Positions 30,280-39,552 of a stretch of DNA of 64,000 bases are shown here, piece by piece. Every line of letters starts with the position of its first letter. Position 1 is the stretch's first letter. The stretch is from Eubacterium aggregans. GTDB taxonomy: Bacteria; Bacillota; Clostridia; Eubacteriales; Eubacteriaceae. The notes beneath the pieces are model-generated. The model worked only from the letters and a program-made list of their open reading frames with translations, was not told the DNA's origin and made no database searches. Location: the NCBI RefSeq assembly GCF_900107815.1, contig NZ_FNRK01000003.1, positions 1 to 64,000 of the forward strand. The letters run 5' to 3'. The position numbers and the translations under genes are program-made.

Positions 30280-32834
30280 GCTCAATCGATATTGACCTTA
30301 TCCTAAACTCCAAACAATTTAATACGGCCCTCATGGGCGTTAATACCAAATGTAAAAGCGCCGCTAATGGTATCGTCAGTTCTTTAAGTGGTGTCGGTGG
30401 CAGTGCAACGGCCATGGGCTCAGAAGTGAGTGCCGGGGCAGGATTGGCGGGTACCGCCATGGCGGCTGGATGTGCGGCTATTGTGGCCGCCGCTGCCGCT
30501 GCTGTAACGGCTATTGTATCCATAAGTGCATCTGGCATCCAGCTTGCCAGTGACTTAAACGAGGTCCAAAACGTCGTAGAGGTCACTTACGGCGGTATGA
30601 CCCAAAAGGTCAATGAGTTTGCCTATGCCGCCAAAGATGCCTATGGACTGTCAGAAACCATGGCGAAAAAGTACATGGGCACCTATGGGGCAATGTCAAA
30701 ATCCTTTGGATACACGACTTCCCAGGCCGAGCAGATGAGTGAAGTCTTAACTGGACTCACCGGGGATGTGGCATCATTTTACAACATCTCCCAGGATGAG
30801 GCATACACGAAGCTAAAATCCGTCTTTACGGGTGAGACTGAAAGCCTTAAGGATTTAGGCGTGGTCATGACTCAAAATGCTCTGGACCAGTACGCTCTAC
30901 AAAATGGATATGGTAAAACGACATCTAAAATGAGTGAGCAGGAAAAGGTGGCCTTGCGGCTGGCCTTTGTGACGGATAAGCTGTCTGCATCCCAGGGGGA
31001 CTATGCCAGAACCTCCGATGGCTGGGCCAACCAGGTCCGCAAGCTATCTCTTGAATGGGATGAGTTTAAAGCCAATTTAGGCCAATTGCTCATTGTTGTG
31101 TTATTGCCATTATTAAAGACGCTGAACGCCATCCTCAGCACGATTAATGGCATGGTGCGCAAGGTCAAAGAATTGTGGGCAGCCATCACCGGGAAAGAGG
31201 TGTCTCAGGCGGTAGATGACGTATCGGACAGTGTCGGAAATATTGGTGACACCACCGAAGACGTTGGCGACACTGTGGACGATACGGTTAAGGATATAAA
31301 AAAGACCATCCTGGGCTTTGATGAGCTCAACGTCCTCCAGGACCAGTTGTCCGATTTGGACGATGATATTGGAGATACGGGTGGGGATATCACATTACCG
31401 TCCGTCACCCCCGGGGATGGAGATGGCAGTAGCTACGATGGTATTATTGCCGCGATTGGGAAGGCTGGGGATAAGGCTGACCAGTTTAAGGGTAAAATGG
31501 ATGCCGCCCTCGACCCGCAACCAGTTTATGTTTATGAGGACTCTTTGGAGGCCATCGAAGCAAGATTAAAGGATTTGCTTGACCAAGTAGGCGTTGTTGG
31601 TGCCCGGCTTAAAGAGGCGTTTCAGATACCGCAATTATCACCTGTTCCGGTGCCGGGATTGGACCTGACCGAGTTTAACGAGAGTGTGGACCTTTACCAG
31701 GCACCCATTGCCGCTCCAGTGATTGAACAAGCTTTTGTCCCTGGGTTAGATTTAGTTACTGCCTTTGAGCCATCCTTAGCCCTTGCAAAATGGGATGTTG
31801 ATAATTTTACCCTGGGAACCCAGACAGAATTTACTACCTGGGCAATTGTGGTGGCTGGTTTATCGGCTGTATTGGCAGGACAAATACAGGGGAATCTTGT
31901 TGGAGCATGGACCATTATCCAGGGCGCTCAGACGCTTGCAACAGCCACGATGATAGCTAATGCACAAAACTTTGGTCTCCAAACTCAAACTGCTTTTAAC
32001 ACCGCTATGGCTGTGGTGTCATCCAGCGTCCAAAATGGGATGGCATCGGCAAGAGATGCCTATAATTATGGGACAAGTTATATGATGACCCAGGCGGCCA
32101 GCTGGTCTGTTGCAATGATCACTAAAGCCCAGATGACCGGAAATGGGATCAAATCATATGTACAAAGCGGCGTGTCATCGGCCCAATCAGCTGTGAGTGG
32201 ATTCGTATCATCGAGTGTGTCCTCTTTTGCATCATGGCAGAGTAGCATCACATCCAAAGCTCAAAGCGCCTGGATGGGTGTCGTATCGGCAATATCCGGA
32301 GCGATTAGCACAGTTCAAGGAATGATTAACAATGTGATCAGTGCAGCCCAGAACGCAATCGCAACGGTTAAAAATGCAGTGAGCACGTACTCAAGTTATT
32401 GGCAAAAAGGCGCTCAGACGATGGGAGGGACGGGACCAGCTATTGCAAAATCTGCGGCTATTGGTGCTGGGGTTGGCGGAATAGCTCTATCTGGGGCAGG
32501 ATTAATATCCAGTATTGGTGGAGCATTAGGATCGTTGGGCTCTTTGATTCCGGCGTTTGCATCCGGCGGTTACGTCAAAGCCAACAGCCCGCAGCTGGCC
32601 ATGATTGGGGACAACACCAGCCAGGGTGAAATCATCGCCCCGGAGGATAAGATGATGGCCGTCATGATGCAGGCCTTGAGTCAATTTGCAGGCCAAAATA
32701 ACAATACCCAGGCATCTAATCAACCGGTACAGCTCATCGTCCAGCTTGGCGATTATACATTTATTAATACCATCGTGGACATGATTAACAATGAGTCCAG
32801 GCGGACCGGGCAGCCGCTTATCATCACAACTTAG
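30264..32834 (+). CDS. Tape measure protein
   Basis: 856 residues. Ala/Gly-rich hydrophobic segment (about 60-95), a TMP core pattern FAYAAKDAYGLSETMAKKYMGTYGAMSKSFGYT (about 117-150), an Asp/Thr-rich linker and repetitive Ser/Ala helical C-terminal half. Start ATG 30264 has GGGAGGTGA upstream and overlaps the chaperone gene by 16 nt. By the usual rule of about 0.15 nm per residue the tail would be roughly 130 nm, an estimate only. Confidence 0.93.
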   Translation: MGQKLGSIDIDLILNSKQFNTALMGVNTKCKSAANGIVSSLSGVGGSATAMGSEVSAGAGLAGTAMAAGCAAIVAAAAAAVTAIVSISASGIQLASDLNEVQNVVEVTYGGMTQKVNEFAYAAKDAYGLSETMAKKYMGTYGAMSKSFGYTTSQAEQMSEVLTGLTGDVASFYNISQDEAYTKLKSVFTGETESLKDLGVVMTQNALDQYALQNGYGKTTSKMSEQEKVALRLAFVTDKLSASQGDYARTSDGWANQVRKLSLEWDEFKANLGQLLIVVLLPLLKTLNAILSTINGMVRKVKELWAAITGKEVSQAVDDVSDSVGNIGDTTEDVGDTVDDTVKDIKKTILGFDELNVLQDQLSDLDDDIGDTGGDITLPSVTPGDGDGSSYDGIIAAIGKAGDKADQFKGKMDAALDPQPVYVYEDSLEAIEARLKDLLDQVGVVGARLKEAFQIPQLSPVPVPGLDLTEFNESVDLYQAPIAAPVIEQAFVPGLDLVTAFEPSLALAKWDVDNFTLGTQTEFTTWAIVVAGLSAVLAGQIQGNLVGAWTIIQGAQTLATATMIANAQNFGLQTQTAFNTAMAVVSSSVQNGMASARDAYNYGTSYMMTQAASWSVAMITKAQMTGNGIKSYVQSGVSSAQSAVSGFVSSSVSSFASWQSSITSKAQSAWMGVVSAISGAISTVQGMINNVISAAQNAIATVKNAVSTYSSYWQKGAQTMGGTGPAIAKSAAIGAGVGGIALSGAGLISSIGGALGSLGSLIPAFASGGYVKANSPQLAMIGDNTSQGEIIAPEDKMMAVMMQALSQFAGQNNNTQASNQPVQLIVQLGDYTFINTIVDMINNESRRTGQPLIITT

Positions 32835-32843
32835 GAGGGTGTA

Positions 32844-33203
32844 ATGGCAAGAGATTTAATTTATAACGGAGTCACATTACCAGCCCCAACCGATTACACC
32901 TATGGTTATTATGATGAGTCAAGCCCGGATTCTGGGCGAACCCTGGACGGGACGATGTTTAAAAAAATAGTGGCGCAAAAAAATAAAATTGAATGTGCCT
33001 GGAAAATGGTGCCCGATAGTCAGGCGGCAATCATCCTATCGACGATTAAGCCAAACACCTACGGGACGCTCAGATATCCTAGTCCATTAACGGGTGGGGA
33101 TGCGACATCCACGGTATACAGCGGCGATGTGAGTGCTAAAAAAATGGCAGTCATCAATAATGTTGTGTATTGGGAGGTTAAGCTTAACATGATTGAGCAG
33201 TAA
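32844..33203 (+). CDS. Tail protein (DUF6711-like)
   Basis: 119 residues. DLIYNGVTLPAPTDYTYGYYDESSPDSGRTLDGTMFKKIVAQK..IECAWKMV fits small beta-rich tail proteins that follow the tape measure in Firmicute siphophages, often at the distal tail. GGAGGGTG precedes the ATG. Confidence 0.75.
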   Translation: MARDLIYNGVTLPAPTDYTYGYYDESSPDSGRTLDGTMFKKIVAQKNKIECAWKMVPDSQAAIILSTIKPNTYGTLRYPSPLTGGDATSTVYSGDVSAKKMAVINNVVYWEVKLNMIEQ

Positions 33204-33212
33204 GGGGGTCAA

Positions 33213-35453
33213 ATGTACACTAAAGATTTAGTCGCCATCTTGACCACCACGGATGGAAAAACCTATACCTTGGATAAAACAAAGCTACTCTCCAGGACAT
33301 TCACCGAAAACTCTAGCAGTGCCAGTGATATCGCCCTGGGGTATTGTGCGGCGAAAAGCTACACCTTCGCCCTCAACAATTTGAATGGCCAGTGGGATGA
33401 TGTGATATTGACGGACGCCACCATGGTTTTAAGCGTGGTGGATGCTGCCGATGAAACAGGTGGCTATAAAATCGGGAAATTTTATGTTGAGACGGCCAAA
33501 AAAGAAAATGGCGCCATCAATATCACAAGCACCGATGCCATGACCAAATTTGATACCAAATTTATGGGTGCTACTTATCCCTGCACCATCGGCCATCTGG
33601 TCCAGGTCATTGCTGATCAGCTGGCCATTGACCTCATCACACCGACCTTCACGAATTCGGAATTTACTATCAAAAAAGGCGACCGCCTGAAAGGCGCATC
33701 CTGCCGAAATATTTTGGCCTTGTGCTGTGAATTGGCCGGCTGTTTTGCGCAGATTACCGCAGACGAAGAATTGCAACTCCGATGGTATGATTTTAGCACT
33801 ATGGCCACAGAGTATGTATATAGTGATTTTAGTAAATTTGTGGCCGATGAGACACCTACCCAGATTACGGGGGTGCGGTATTACCTTGAGGATAAAAAGC
33901 TCACAGCGGGTAATGATGGGAATGCAATTACCATCACCGCCAATGATGCGCTCTTCGATGATGCGGACGAATCCGATATCCAGGGCGTGTTGGACAATAT
34001 TTACAATGAGAAAATCAAGCAGCTTGGGTACCTGCCCTGCAATTTTACTACCTCAGATTTCCGTGGGCTAAAAATAGGGGATGCCGTCCGTGTGACCACA
34101 GAAAAGGGCCAGCGGTACGTGAGCATCGTCACCCAAAACAAAATTATTGGGATGATGCAAAATCAGGTTTTAAGTGTTGGAAAATCAATTATAGCCGATA
34201 AAGGCTACACCCAGGCGGTTAAAGGTGTTAATGACACTGACATCGGCGACAAAATCGGCTACGTCCTGGGCTACAACCTGGCCGCCTACACCTACACAGA
34301 CAGTGCCCAAACCCTGTGCGCCGTGGCCGTAGAGGGTGACAACGACACCCGGGTGGACACGCAGCTCTTACTCACCTATGAGTTTACGCCGACCGAACCG
34401 GAGGCGCTCACCGTTACCGGAGACGTGGCCGGAGCGGTCAGCGGCACCTTCGAGGGTGTGATTGACACCACCGACACTACCGCCGTATCCGGCACCCAGA
34501 CCGGCGATTTAACTGGGACCCTGACAGGCGCTGCCGTAGCCGCCCAGGATGCCCCGCTCATCACAATCGACTACCGCATGGATGCTACGGTCCAGTGTCG
34601 GATGTACCAGCGGCCTCACCCGGGGGCAAATACTTTTAGTGCCGCATTTATACCAATAACGCAAAAAGGTGGGACGGTCTCCCACGATGTACAGGTCACC
34701 GTCGCCGGTGGCCAGATCGCCGTGGACAAGCGGGGAGCATCAATCAGCCTGCTGGTCAAAAATGGCACGGTCATCGATACGCCGCCATGGCCGGAGATTA
34801 ATATTACTCAGACGTTTAATCCGATTGTGGTTAATGCCTCTGACGATGCGGCTATTAAAATTGTGGATATGTTTGAGAGCATCACCGCAGGGCCGCAGGT
34901 GCCAACAGGTGGCATATTCACAGAGATTTACACGCCGATATCGGTGGTATCTCAAGACAGTTATATCTATGTTGGCAGTGATGATAATCTACTGTCACCC
35001 TACTGGCAGACCGAGAATCTTACAAGCTACAATGGGCTTGCCGTGACAAGTTTATTGGATTGTACATTGTTATTTAACGGCACCTATCAATCCAGTGCCA
35101 TGGGCAATATTATGTTTGCACCACAATTTGAGGCCGTCGATGGTGGCCGCCCAGCGGCTTGGGACACCTTATCCATGATGGAGTCCGGCAAAATCTATCA
35201 GATGGATATTGAGGTCATATCTGGGACGCTGATGGTGCCAGAAGGTGCCAGTACGGATAGTTTTAACATTGCGTTGGGCTATGCCAGTGCCGGCAATCCG
35301 GCGTTTTTAACCGCAAAATTATTGCAGGGGGAAGTGACTGCGACCGGCACTGCCACAAGTCCGATATCCAATTTGAGGTTATGTCTCAGACAAAATGTAA
35401 GTATCACGGCGGACAATTACAAAATTAAAGTTAAAATTACGGAGGTGATTTAA
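33213..35453 (+). CDS. Tail tip / baseplate protein
   Basis: 746 residues. N-terminal half (about 1-330) resembles gp44/hub-like tail proteins, with SCRNILALCCELAGCFAQITADEELQLRWYDF. A Thr/Ala-rich spacer (about 390-450) contains an internal repeat of GxxTGT(F/L)xG elements. The C-terminal half looks like a beta-sandwich, possibly carbohydrate binding. Probably the tail tip that carries the fibre protein encoded next. Confidence 0.75.
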   Translation: MYTKDLVAILTTTDGKTYTLDKTKLLSRTFTENSSSASDIALGYCAAKSYTFALNNLNGQWDDVILTDATMVLSVVDAADETGGYKIGKFYVETAKKENGAINITSTDAMTKFDTKFMGATYPCTIGHLVQVIADQLAIDLITPTFTNSEFTIKKGDRLKGASCRNILALCCELAGCFAQITADEELQLRWYDFSTMATEYVYSDFSKFVADETPTQITGVRYYLEDKKLTAGNDGNAITITANDALFDDADESDIQGVLDNIYNEKIKQLGYLPCNFTTSDFRGLKIGDAVRVTTEKGQRYVSIVTQNKIIGMMQNQVLSVGKSIIADKGYTQAVKGVNDTDIGDKIGYVLGYNLAAYTYTDSAQTLCAVAVEGDNDTRVDTQLLLTYEFTPTEPEALTVTGDVAGAVSGTFEGVIDTTDTTAVSGTQTGDLTGTLTGAAVAAQDAPLITIDYRMDATVQCRMYQRPHPGANTFSAAFIPITQKGGTVSHDVQVTVAGGQIAVDKRGASISLLVKNGTVIDTPPWPEINITQTFNPIVVNASDDAAIKIVDMFESITAGPQVPTGGIFTEIYTPISVVSQDSYIYVGSDDNLLSPYWQTENLTSYNGLAVTSLLDCTLLFNGTYQSSAMGNIMFAPQFEAVDGGRPAAWDTLSMMESGKIYQMDIEVISGTLMVPEGASTDSFNIALGYASAGNPAFLTAKLLQGEVTATGTATSPISNLRLCLRQNVSITADNYKIKVKITEVI

Positions 35454-37087
35454 TGGCGCTAAAGGGAAAAACGACGATTCAATTATTCGATGCGACGACC
35501 GGGGAAGAAGTGCTGAATGTAGAAGATGAAAATATGGTGACGGATGCGGTGTCCAGTTTGTGCAATAACGCAAGTAAATATTTTGTGCAAAATGTATTCG
35601 GCGCAGAATATGAGTTTGATTTTGTTGCTCTAACTGGAAAATTAATTGACAGTATGTTTTCGGGTCTGATGCTATTTGACGAAAATATACCGGAGAACAA
35701 GAATACTTTTTTTGCCCCGCCCAATGCAACGCTGGTCGGAAAAGCAAAAAAGCTGACCAATACCGCTGACCGATTTACCGGGGTATTAAACGAAACAGAA
35801 ACGGTGACGCTGGATAATGGTAAAAAATATGTATGGGATTTTGCCACAAATAAAGCAAACGAACAGATTAAAAGTGTCTGTTTAACCAGTGCTGCTGGTG
35901 GGTATTGTGGGACTTATTGTGAGCCGAAAACGGATTTTTCCGAAGCCATTGGTAGTATGTATCCGATTCAAGCGCCAAGAGTTACAAATAGTGGTAATAG
36001 TAAAGTTGGTGATTATTACTACCGTTACTATAAACTTATTGGATCGTTCAAAGATACGTCAAATTCATTTCCTGCATCAGACTATGCAACGCAATATAGT
36101 GAACTTTGTAATCTAAAAAATAAAAATGCTTATTTAATTGGAGTAAACTCTGACGGAAATTTCGTATACGCAATGACCACAGTAGGATCAAATTCAGTTG
36201 CAATAAGTGTTTATGATTATAAAAAAGAAAAATCAAGAACGTTTGGATTAAATGCGAATTCATATTCTGGGAAATATTCTGAGGATTTATTAAATTCTGT
36301 CACTTTGACATCTGATGTTGCTACTTTTTCGTCACCGTTGTATTGGAAAACTATTGAACAAAATACTTATTCTATCTATATTGATAGCAATAAAAAATTA
36401 AATGTGATTGTAGTAAATCTAGATACATTGACCATCACAAAGCAAGTCTGTGATACTGTGCAAGATGCGGTTTTAGGAGCTAATTTGCAAATAAATGGAA
36501 CTGATGGTCAATATATTTACACGGTTAATACGGACTCGTCTAAGAACTCCGATGGGAAGTATAAAGGGATATCTTTATATAAAATTAATATTGATGATTT
36601 TAGTGACTATGAATTGATTCAGATTACAGAACCTTTTGAAAAAGCGGGAAGTGGCGCAACGTCTGGTGAGATGTATATTCCTTTTTATGCAAAATCAATA
36701 AACTATTTAAAAAGCGTACACCAAAATGCTTCTCAATTATTGATTGGTGTTAATGCTAATATGTATTATTATAGCGGAAGAAGTGCCACTACTAACGGTA
36801 TTTTTTATATTGCATTAAATATAAAAGATGGAACTTGTGAATACTTTGGGGAGTATTCAAGGGTGTCAAATTATTCAGGAGGAATGATTTACAATATCTT
36901 AACTTTTGGTCCATTAAATCCAATCCAGGCCCCGGATTGTCCAATCTGCCTTGGGCATAAAAGTGATACAAACATTTACTACACCTTACCCATGATGTTT
37001 TTATCCACCATCAACAATCTGTCGCAACCCGTCGTCAAAAATGAAACACAAACCATGAAAGTCACATATGAAATCACGGAGGTATAA
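35453..37087 (+). CDS. Tail fibre / receptor-binding protein candidate
   Basis: 544 residues. The first 150 residues (GKTTIQLFDATTGEEVLNVEDENMVTDAV) look like a conserved tail-attachment domain; the same composition as neighbours continues to about 35950. From there to about 36900 the DNA becomes clearly AT-rich with Asn/Ser/Tyr-rich protein and rare-codon flavour, then normal composition returns for the last 60 codons. This suggests an exchanged receptor-binding module. Exact receptor unknown. Confidence 0.7.
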   Translation: MALKGKTTIQLFDATTGEEVLNVEDENMVTDAVSSLCNNASKYFVQNVFGAEYEFDFVALTGKLIDSMFSGLMLFDENIPENKNTFFAPPNATLVGKAKKLTNTADRFTGVLNETETVTLDNGKKYVWDFATNKANEQIKSVCLTSAAGGYCGTYCEPKTDFSEAIGSMYPIQAPRVTNSGNSKVGDYYYRYYKLIGSFKDTSNSFPASDYATQYSELCNLKNKNAYLIGVNSDGNFVYAMTTVGSNSVAISVYDYKKEKSRTFGLNANSYSGKYSEDLLNSVTLTSDVATFSSPLYWKTIEQNTYSIYIDSNKKLNVIVVNLDTLTITKQVCDTVQDAVLGANLQINGTDGQYIYTVNTDSSKNSDGKYKGISLYKINIDDFSDYELIQITEPFEKAGSGATSGEMYIPFYAKSINYLKSVHQNASQLLIGVNANMYYYSGRSATTNGIFYIALNIKDGTCEYFGEYSRVSNYSGGMIYNILTFGPLNPIQAPDCPICLGHKSDTNIYYTLPMMFLSTINNLSQPVVKNETQTMKVTYEITEV

Positions 37088-37092
37088 ATAAT

Positions 37093-37353
37093 ATGGATGA
37101 TCAGAAATTTTTAGATTTTGCAGAAGACACCGTCGTTAATTATTACAACACTGTCTTAGGAGAACCCATTACCAAAGACAAAGTTTTTATCGTGTGGAGT
37201 TGTAAAACGCTCCAAAATAATAAAGCCATTTTGGCAACCCACGCTGAGGATAAGCTGCTTTTTGAGCTGACCTTCAATGGCGATAAACAGGAAGCATATC
37301 TGGACACCTACGACAAAATTAATAATTGCGTTGTTGTACCGAGGGAGGTTTAA
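37093..37353 (+). CDS. Small phage protein, DUF6275-like
   Basis: 86 residues; KFLDFAEDTVVNYYN, VFIVWSCKTLQNNKAILATH and LFELTFNGDKQEAYLDTYDKINN match the small proteins found just upstream of phage holins. Function unknown. GGAGGT lies upstream. Confidence 0.75.
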   Translation: MDDQKFLDFAEDTVVNYYNTVLGEPITKDKVFIVWSCKTLQNNKAILATHAEDKLLFELTFNGDKQEAYLDTYDKINNCVVVPREV

Positions 37354-37356
37354 ATC

Positions 37357-37857
37357 ATGGAATACAAATTAATCTTAGGCATTATGGGCACCGTTGGCGG
37401 TGTCATCGCAACGTATATTGGAGGCTGGGACACGGCATTGCAAGCATTAATCATCTTTATGGCTATTGACTATATCACCGGCCTCATCGTGGCAGGCGTT
37501 TTTAAAACATCAACCAAGACCGATTCCGGGGCCCTTGAATCCAGAGCAGGATTTAAGGGTCTTTTGCGTAAAGGCGGCATCCTGTTGGTTGTCGTGGTGG
37601 CCTGTCAGGTGGATGTATTGATTGGCACTAATCTGGCCCGGGATGCCGTGGTGATTGCATTTTGTATCAATGAGGCCTTGAGTATCATCGAAAATATGGG
37701 GCTCATGGGAGTGCCCATCCCGGATGTGCTCACCAAGGCCATCGATGTGCTAAAAAATCAGAATGGCGATACCGTGGAAGCCATTGTCACCAAGCAGAAA
37801 GCAGTGGCCGAAGATGAAGAGGCGGTGAAAGCGTCCGCCGGGAAGGATAAAGAATAA
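37357..37857 (+). CDS. Phage holin (holin_4/TcdE-like)
   Basis: 166 residues with three hydrophobic segments (about 5-25, 27-48, 72-92), the central pattern MAIDYITGLIVAGVF and ESRAGFKGLLRKGGILLVV typical of the holin 4/TcdE family, and a charged C-terminal tail. Releases the endolysin encoded two genes downstream. GGGAGG-type site upstream. Confidence 0.92.
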   Translation: MEYKLILGIMGTVGGVIATYIGGWDTALQALIIFMAIDYITGLIVAGVFKTSTKTDSGALESRAGFKGLLRKGGILLVVVVACQVDVLIGTNLARDAVVIAFCINEALSIIENMGLMGVPIPDVLTKAIDVLKNQNGDTVEAIVTKQKAVAEDEEAVKASAGKDKE

Positions 37858-38184
37858 ATGAAAGCAATGTTAAGCCAGCCCATGGGCGGCAAGTCGGATG
37901 TAGAAATCGTTGAAACCCGAGAACGGGCCATCGCAGTGTTGGAATCCAAAGGCTATGAGGTCGTCAATACGCTCTTTACGGATGAATGGTATAGCTCTAA
38001 ATCAATGGCTGAGCGTGGCGTTGTGCAGGTGCCGCTCTGCTTTTTAGCAAAGAGCCTGGAAAATATGAGCCTTTGCGATGCCGTGTACTATTGCAAGGGC
38101 TGGGAGTATGCCCGAGGGTGCAAAATTGAGCATGATGCGGCTGTGGCCTATGGCCTTAAAATTATTTATGAGGAGGAAAACTAA
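37858..38184 (+). CDS. DUF4406 / nucleoside 2-deoxyribosyltransferase-like protein
   Basis: 108 residues. LSQPMGGKSDVEIVETRERAIAVLESKGYEVV and the later DAVYYCKGWEYARGCKIEHDAAVAYG match the Rossmann-like DUF4406 fold related to nucleoside deoxyribosyltransferases. It sits between holin and endolysin, an odd place for a nucleotide enzyme; starts 1 nt after the holin stop, so it is cotranslated. Activity unproven. Confidence 0.8.
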   Translation: MKAMLSQPMGGKSDVEIVETRERAIAVLESKGYEVVNTLFTDEWYSSKSMAERGVVQVPLCFLAKSLENMSLCDAVYYCKGWEYARGCKIEHDAAVAYGLKIIYEEEN

Positions 38185-39168
38185 ATGAGTTTGAATGGTA
38201 TTGATATTAGTGCATGGCAACGTGGGATTGATTTGGATGCAGTCCCAGCGGATTTTGTGATTATCAAGGCGACTGAGGGACTAGACTATGTTAGTGGTGA
38301 TTGTGACAGAGCTTATCAGCAAGCCAAATCCGGCGGAAAGAAAGTGGGCGTGTACCACTTTGCCGATGGCAACAGCTCAGGGACCGCTGAAGCGAATTAT
38401 TTTGTGGATAATGTTGCCGGATATGTCGGGGAAGCTATCCTTATCCTTGACTGGGAAACCAACGCCGTAAATTGTGGCCCAGGATACGCCAAAGAATTTC
38501 TGGATCACGTACAGGCCCGAACGGGCATTAAGCCCATGATCTATATGAGTGGCAGCGTCGTCAACGAATGGGACTGGTCTGGAGTTGTCGCCGGGGATTA
38601 TGGCCTCTGGGTGGCTTATTACAGTTTGGATAGCTGTAATGGCTATGTGCCGGATGCCGCAATGTACCCAATTAGCGATTGGGCGGGTGCAGCGATGCTC
38701 CAATATACTTCGGGCGGGTATTTGCCCGGCTGGGGTGATCGATTGGACTTAAACGTATTTTACGGCGATAGTAACGCCTGGGATGCCTACGCCGGCGGTG
38801 GCACAGGCGTAATAGTTCAACCCCAGCCGGAACCGGCACCAGAAGCAACGGAGAATGCTCAAAATACCAGCATCTATGTCGTACAAGAAGGAGATACCCT
38901 TTCCGGTATTGCGGATCAGTATGACACCACCTACCAGCATTTGGCTGCCATTAACGGCATTGTCAATCCAGATGTGATTTACCCAGGTCAGGTGATTGTG
39001 ATTGATGGCGTAGCATCTGGCAGCGGCCAGACCTATACGATCCAGAGCGGTGATACTTTGGGTGGTATTGCAGGGATGTTCGGCACGAGCGTTGGCCATC
39101 TGGCTGAGCTCAATGGGATTGAGAACCCGGATGTCATTTATGCTGGGGATACGATTCGGATTAATTAA
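38185..39168 (+). CDS. Endolysin: GH25 muramidase with two LysM domains
   Basis: 327 residues. GH25 domain 1-200: GIDISAWQ (5-12) with catalytic Asp, ILILDWET (about 88-95) with the Asp/Glu pair, and LWVAYY. A Pro/Glu linker (about 212-230) leads to two LysM modules (YVVQEGDTLSGIADQY, about 234; YTIQSGDTLGGIAGMF, about 283). Cleaves MurNAc-GlcNAc bonds after holin opening. GAGGAGG precedes the ATG. Confidence 0.95.
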   Translation: MSLNGIDISAWQRGIDLDAVPADFVIIKATEGLDYVSGDCDRAYQQAKSGGKKVGVYHFADGNSSGTAEANYFVDNVAGYVGEAILILDWETNAVNCGPGYAKEFLDHVQARTGIKPMIYMSGSVVNEWDWSGVVAGDYGLWVAYYSLDSCNGYVPDAAMYPISDWAGAAMLQYTSGGYLPGWGDRLDLNVFYGDSNAWDAYAGGGTGVIVQPQPEPAPEATENAQNTSIYVVQEGDTLSGIADQYDTTYQHLAAINGIVNPDVIYPGQVIVIDGVASGSGQTYTIQSGDTLGGIAGMFGTSVGHLAELNGIENPDVIYAGDTIRIN

Positions 39169-39190
39169 TTAATAAACAGGTTCCACTTTT

Positions 39191-39218
39191 CCCCTAGCTT
39201 CGGCTGGGGGATTTTTTT
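39191..39218 (+). terminator. Late operon terminator
   Basis: CCCCTAGC TTCG GCTGGGGG stem with a stable TTCG tetraloop followed by TTTTTTT. Ends the late transcript and insulates the AT-rich cassette to its right. Confidence 0.92.
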
Positions 39219-39228
39219 ATTTCGTTAA

Positions 39229-39257
39229 TTGACAATACATCGATATCGTGGTATTGT
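39229..39257 (+). promoter_or_regulatory. hicAB promoter with palindromic operator in the spacer
   Basis: TTGACA (39229-39234), 17-bp spacer, TATTGT (39252-39257). A 22-bp palindrome (39234-39255; arms AATAC/GTATT around CGATATCG) covers the spacer and -10, the position expected for autorepression by an RHH antitoxin such as HicB. Confidence 0.8.
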
Positions 39258-39291
39258 GTAACTATAAAATAGTTGCAAAAGGAAAAGACTA

Positions 39292-39552
39292 TTGAGTAAA
39301 ATAGAACAATTGAAAAAGAGAATCCAAACTATACCGAAGGATTTTACATATCGCGAAGCAAAGAAACTTATGGAGAGTATGGGGTTTGAGGAATGCAGCA
39401 AAGGAAAAACATCTGGATCACGCGTTAAGTTTTACCGTAGTTCAGATGAATCAGTTGCTTTGCTTCACAAGCCGCACCCCGGGGATGAGATGAAACAGTA
39501 TGCAGTAAAACAGTTGGTTAAGTATTTAGAAGAAATAGGTGAATTAAAATGA
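39292..39552 (+). CDS. hicA: HicA-family toxin
   Basis: 86 residues with a TTG start and GGAAAAG upstream. dsRBD-like fold of HicA mRNA interferases: FTYREAKKLMESMGFEE, then TSGSRVKFYRS and LLHKPHPGDEMKQYAVKQLVKYL. The usual His in the GSH position is Arg here, while the conserved HKPHPG segment is kept. Toxin first, antitoxin second is the normal hicAB order; the genes overlap by 4 nt. Confidence 0.88.
   Translation: MSKIEQLKKRIQTIPKDFTYREAKKLMESMGFEECSKGKTSGSRVKFYRSSDESVALLHKPHPGDEMKQYAVKQLVKYLEEIGELK

Noticed and set aside
30264..32834. Contractile-tail phage
   Set aside because: No sheath or baseplate wedge genes between tube and tape measure; the order fits a siphophage.
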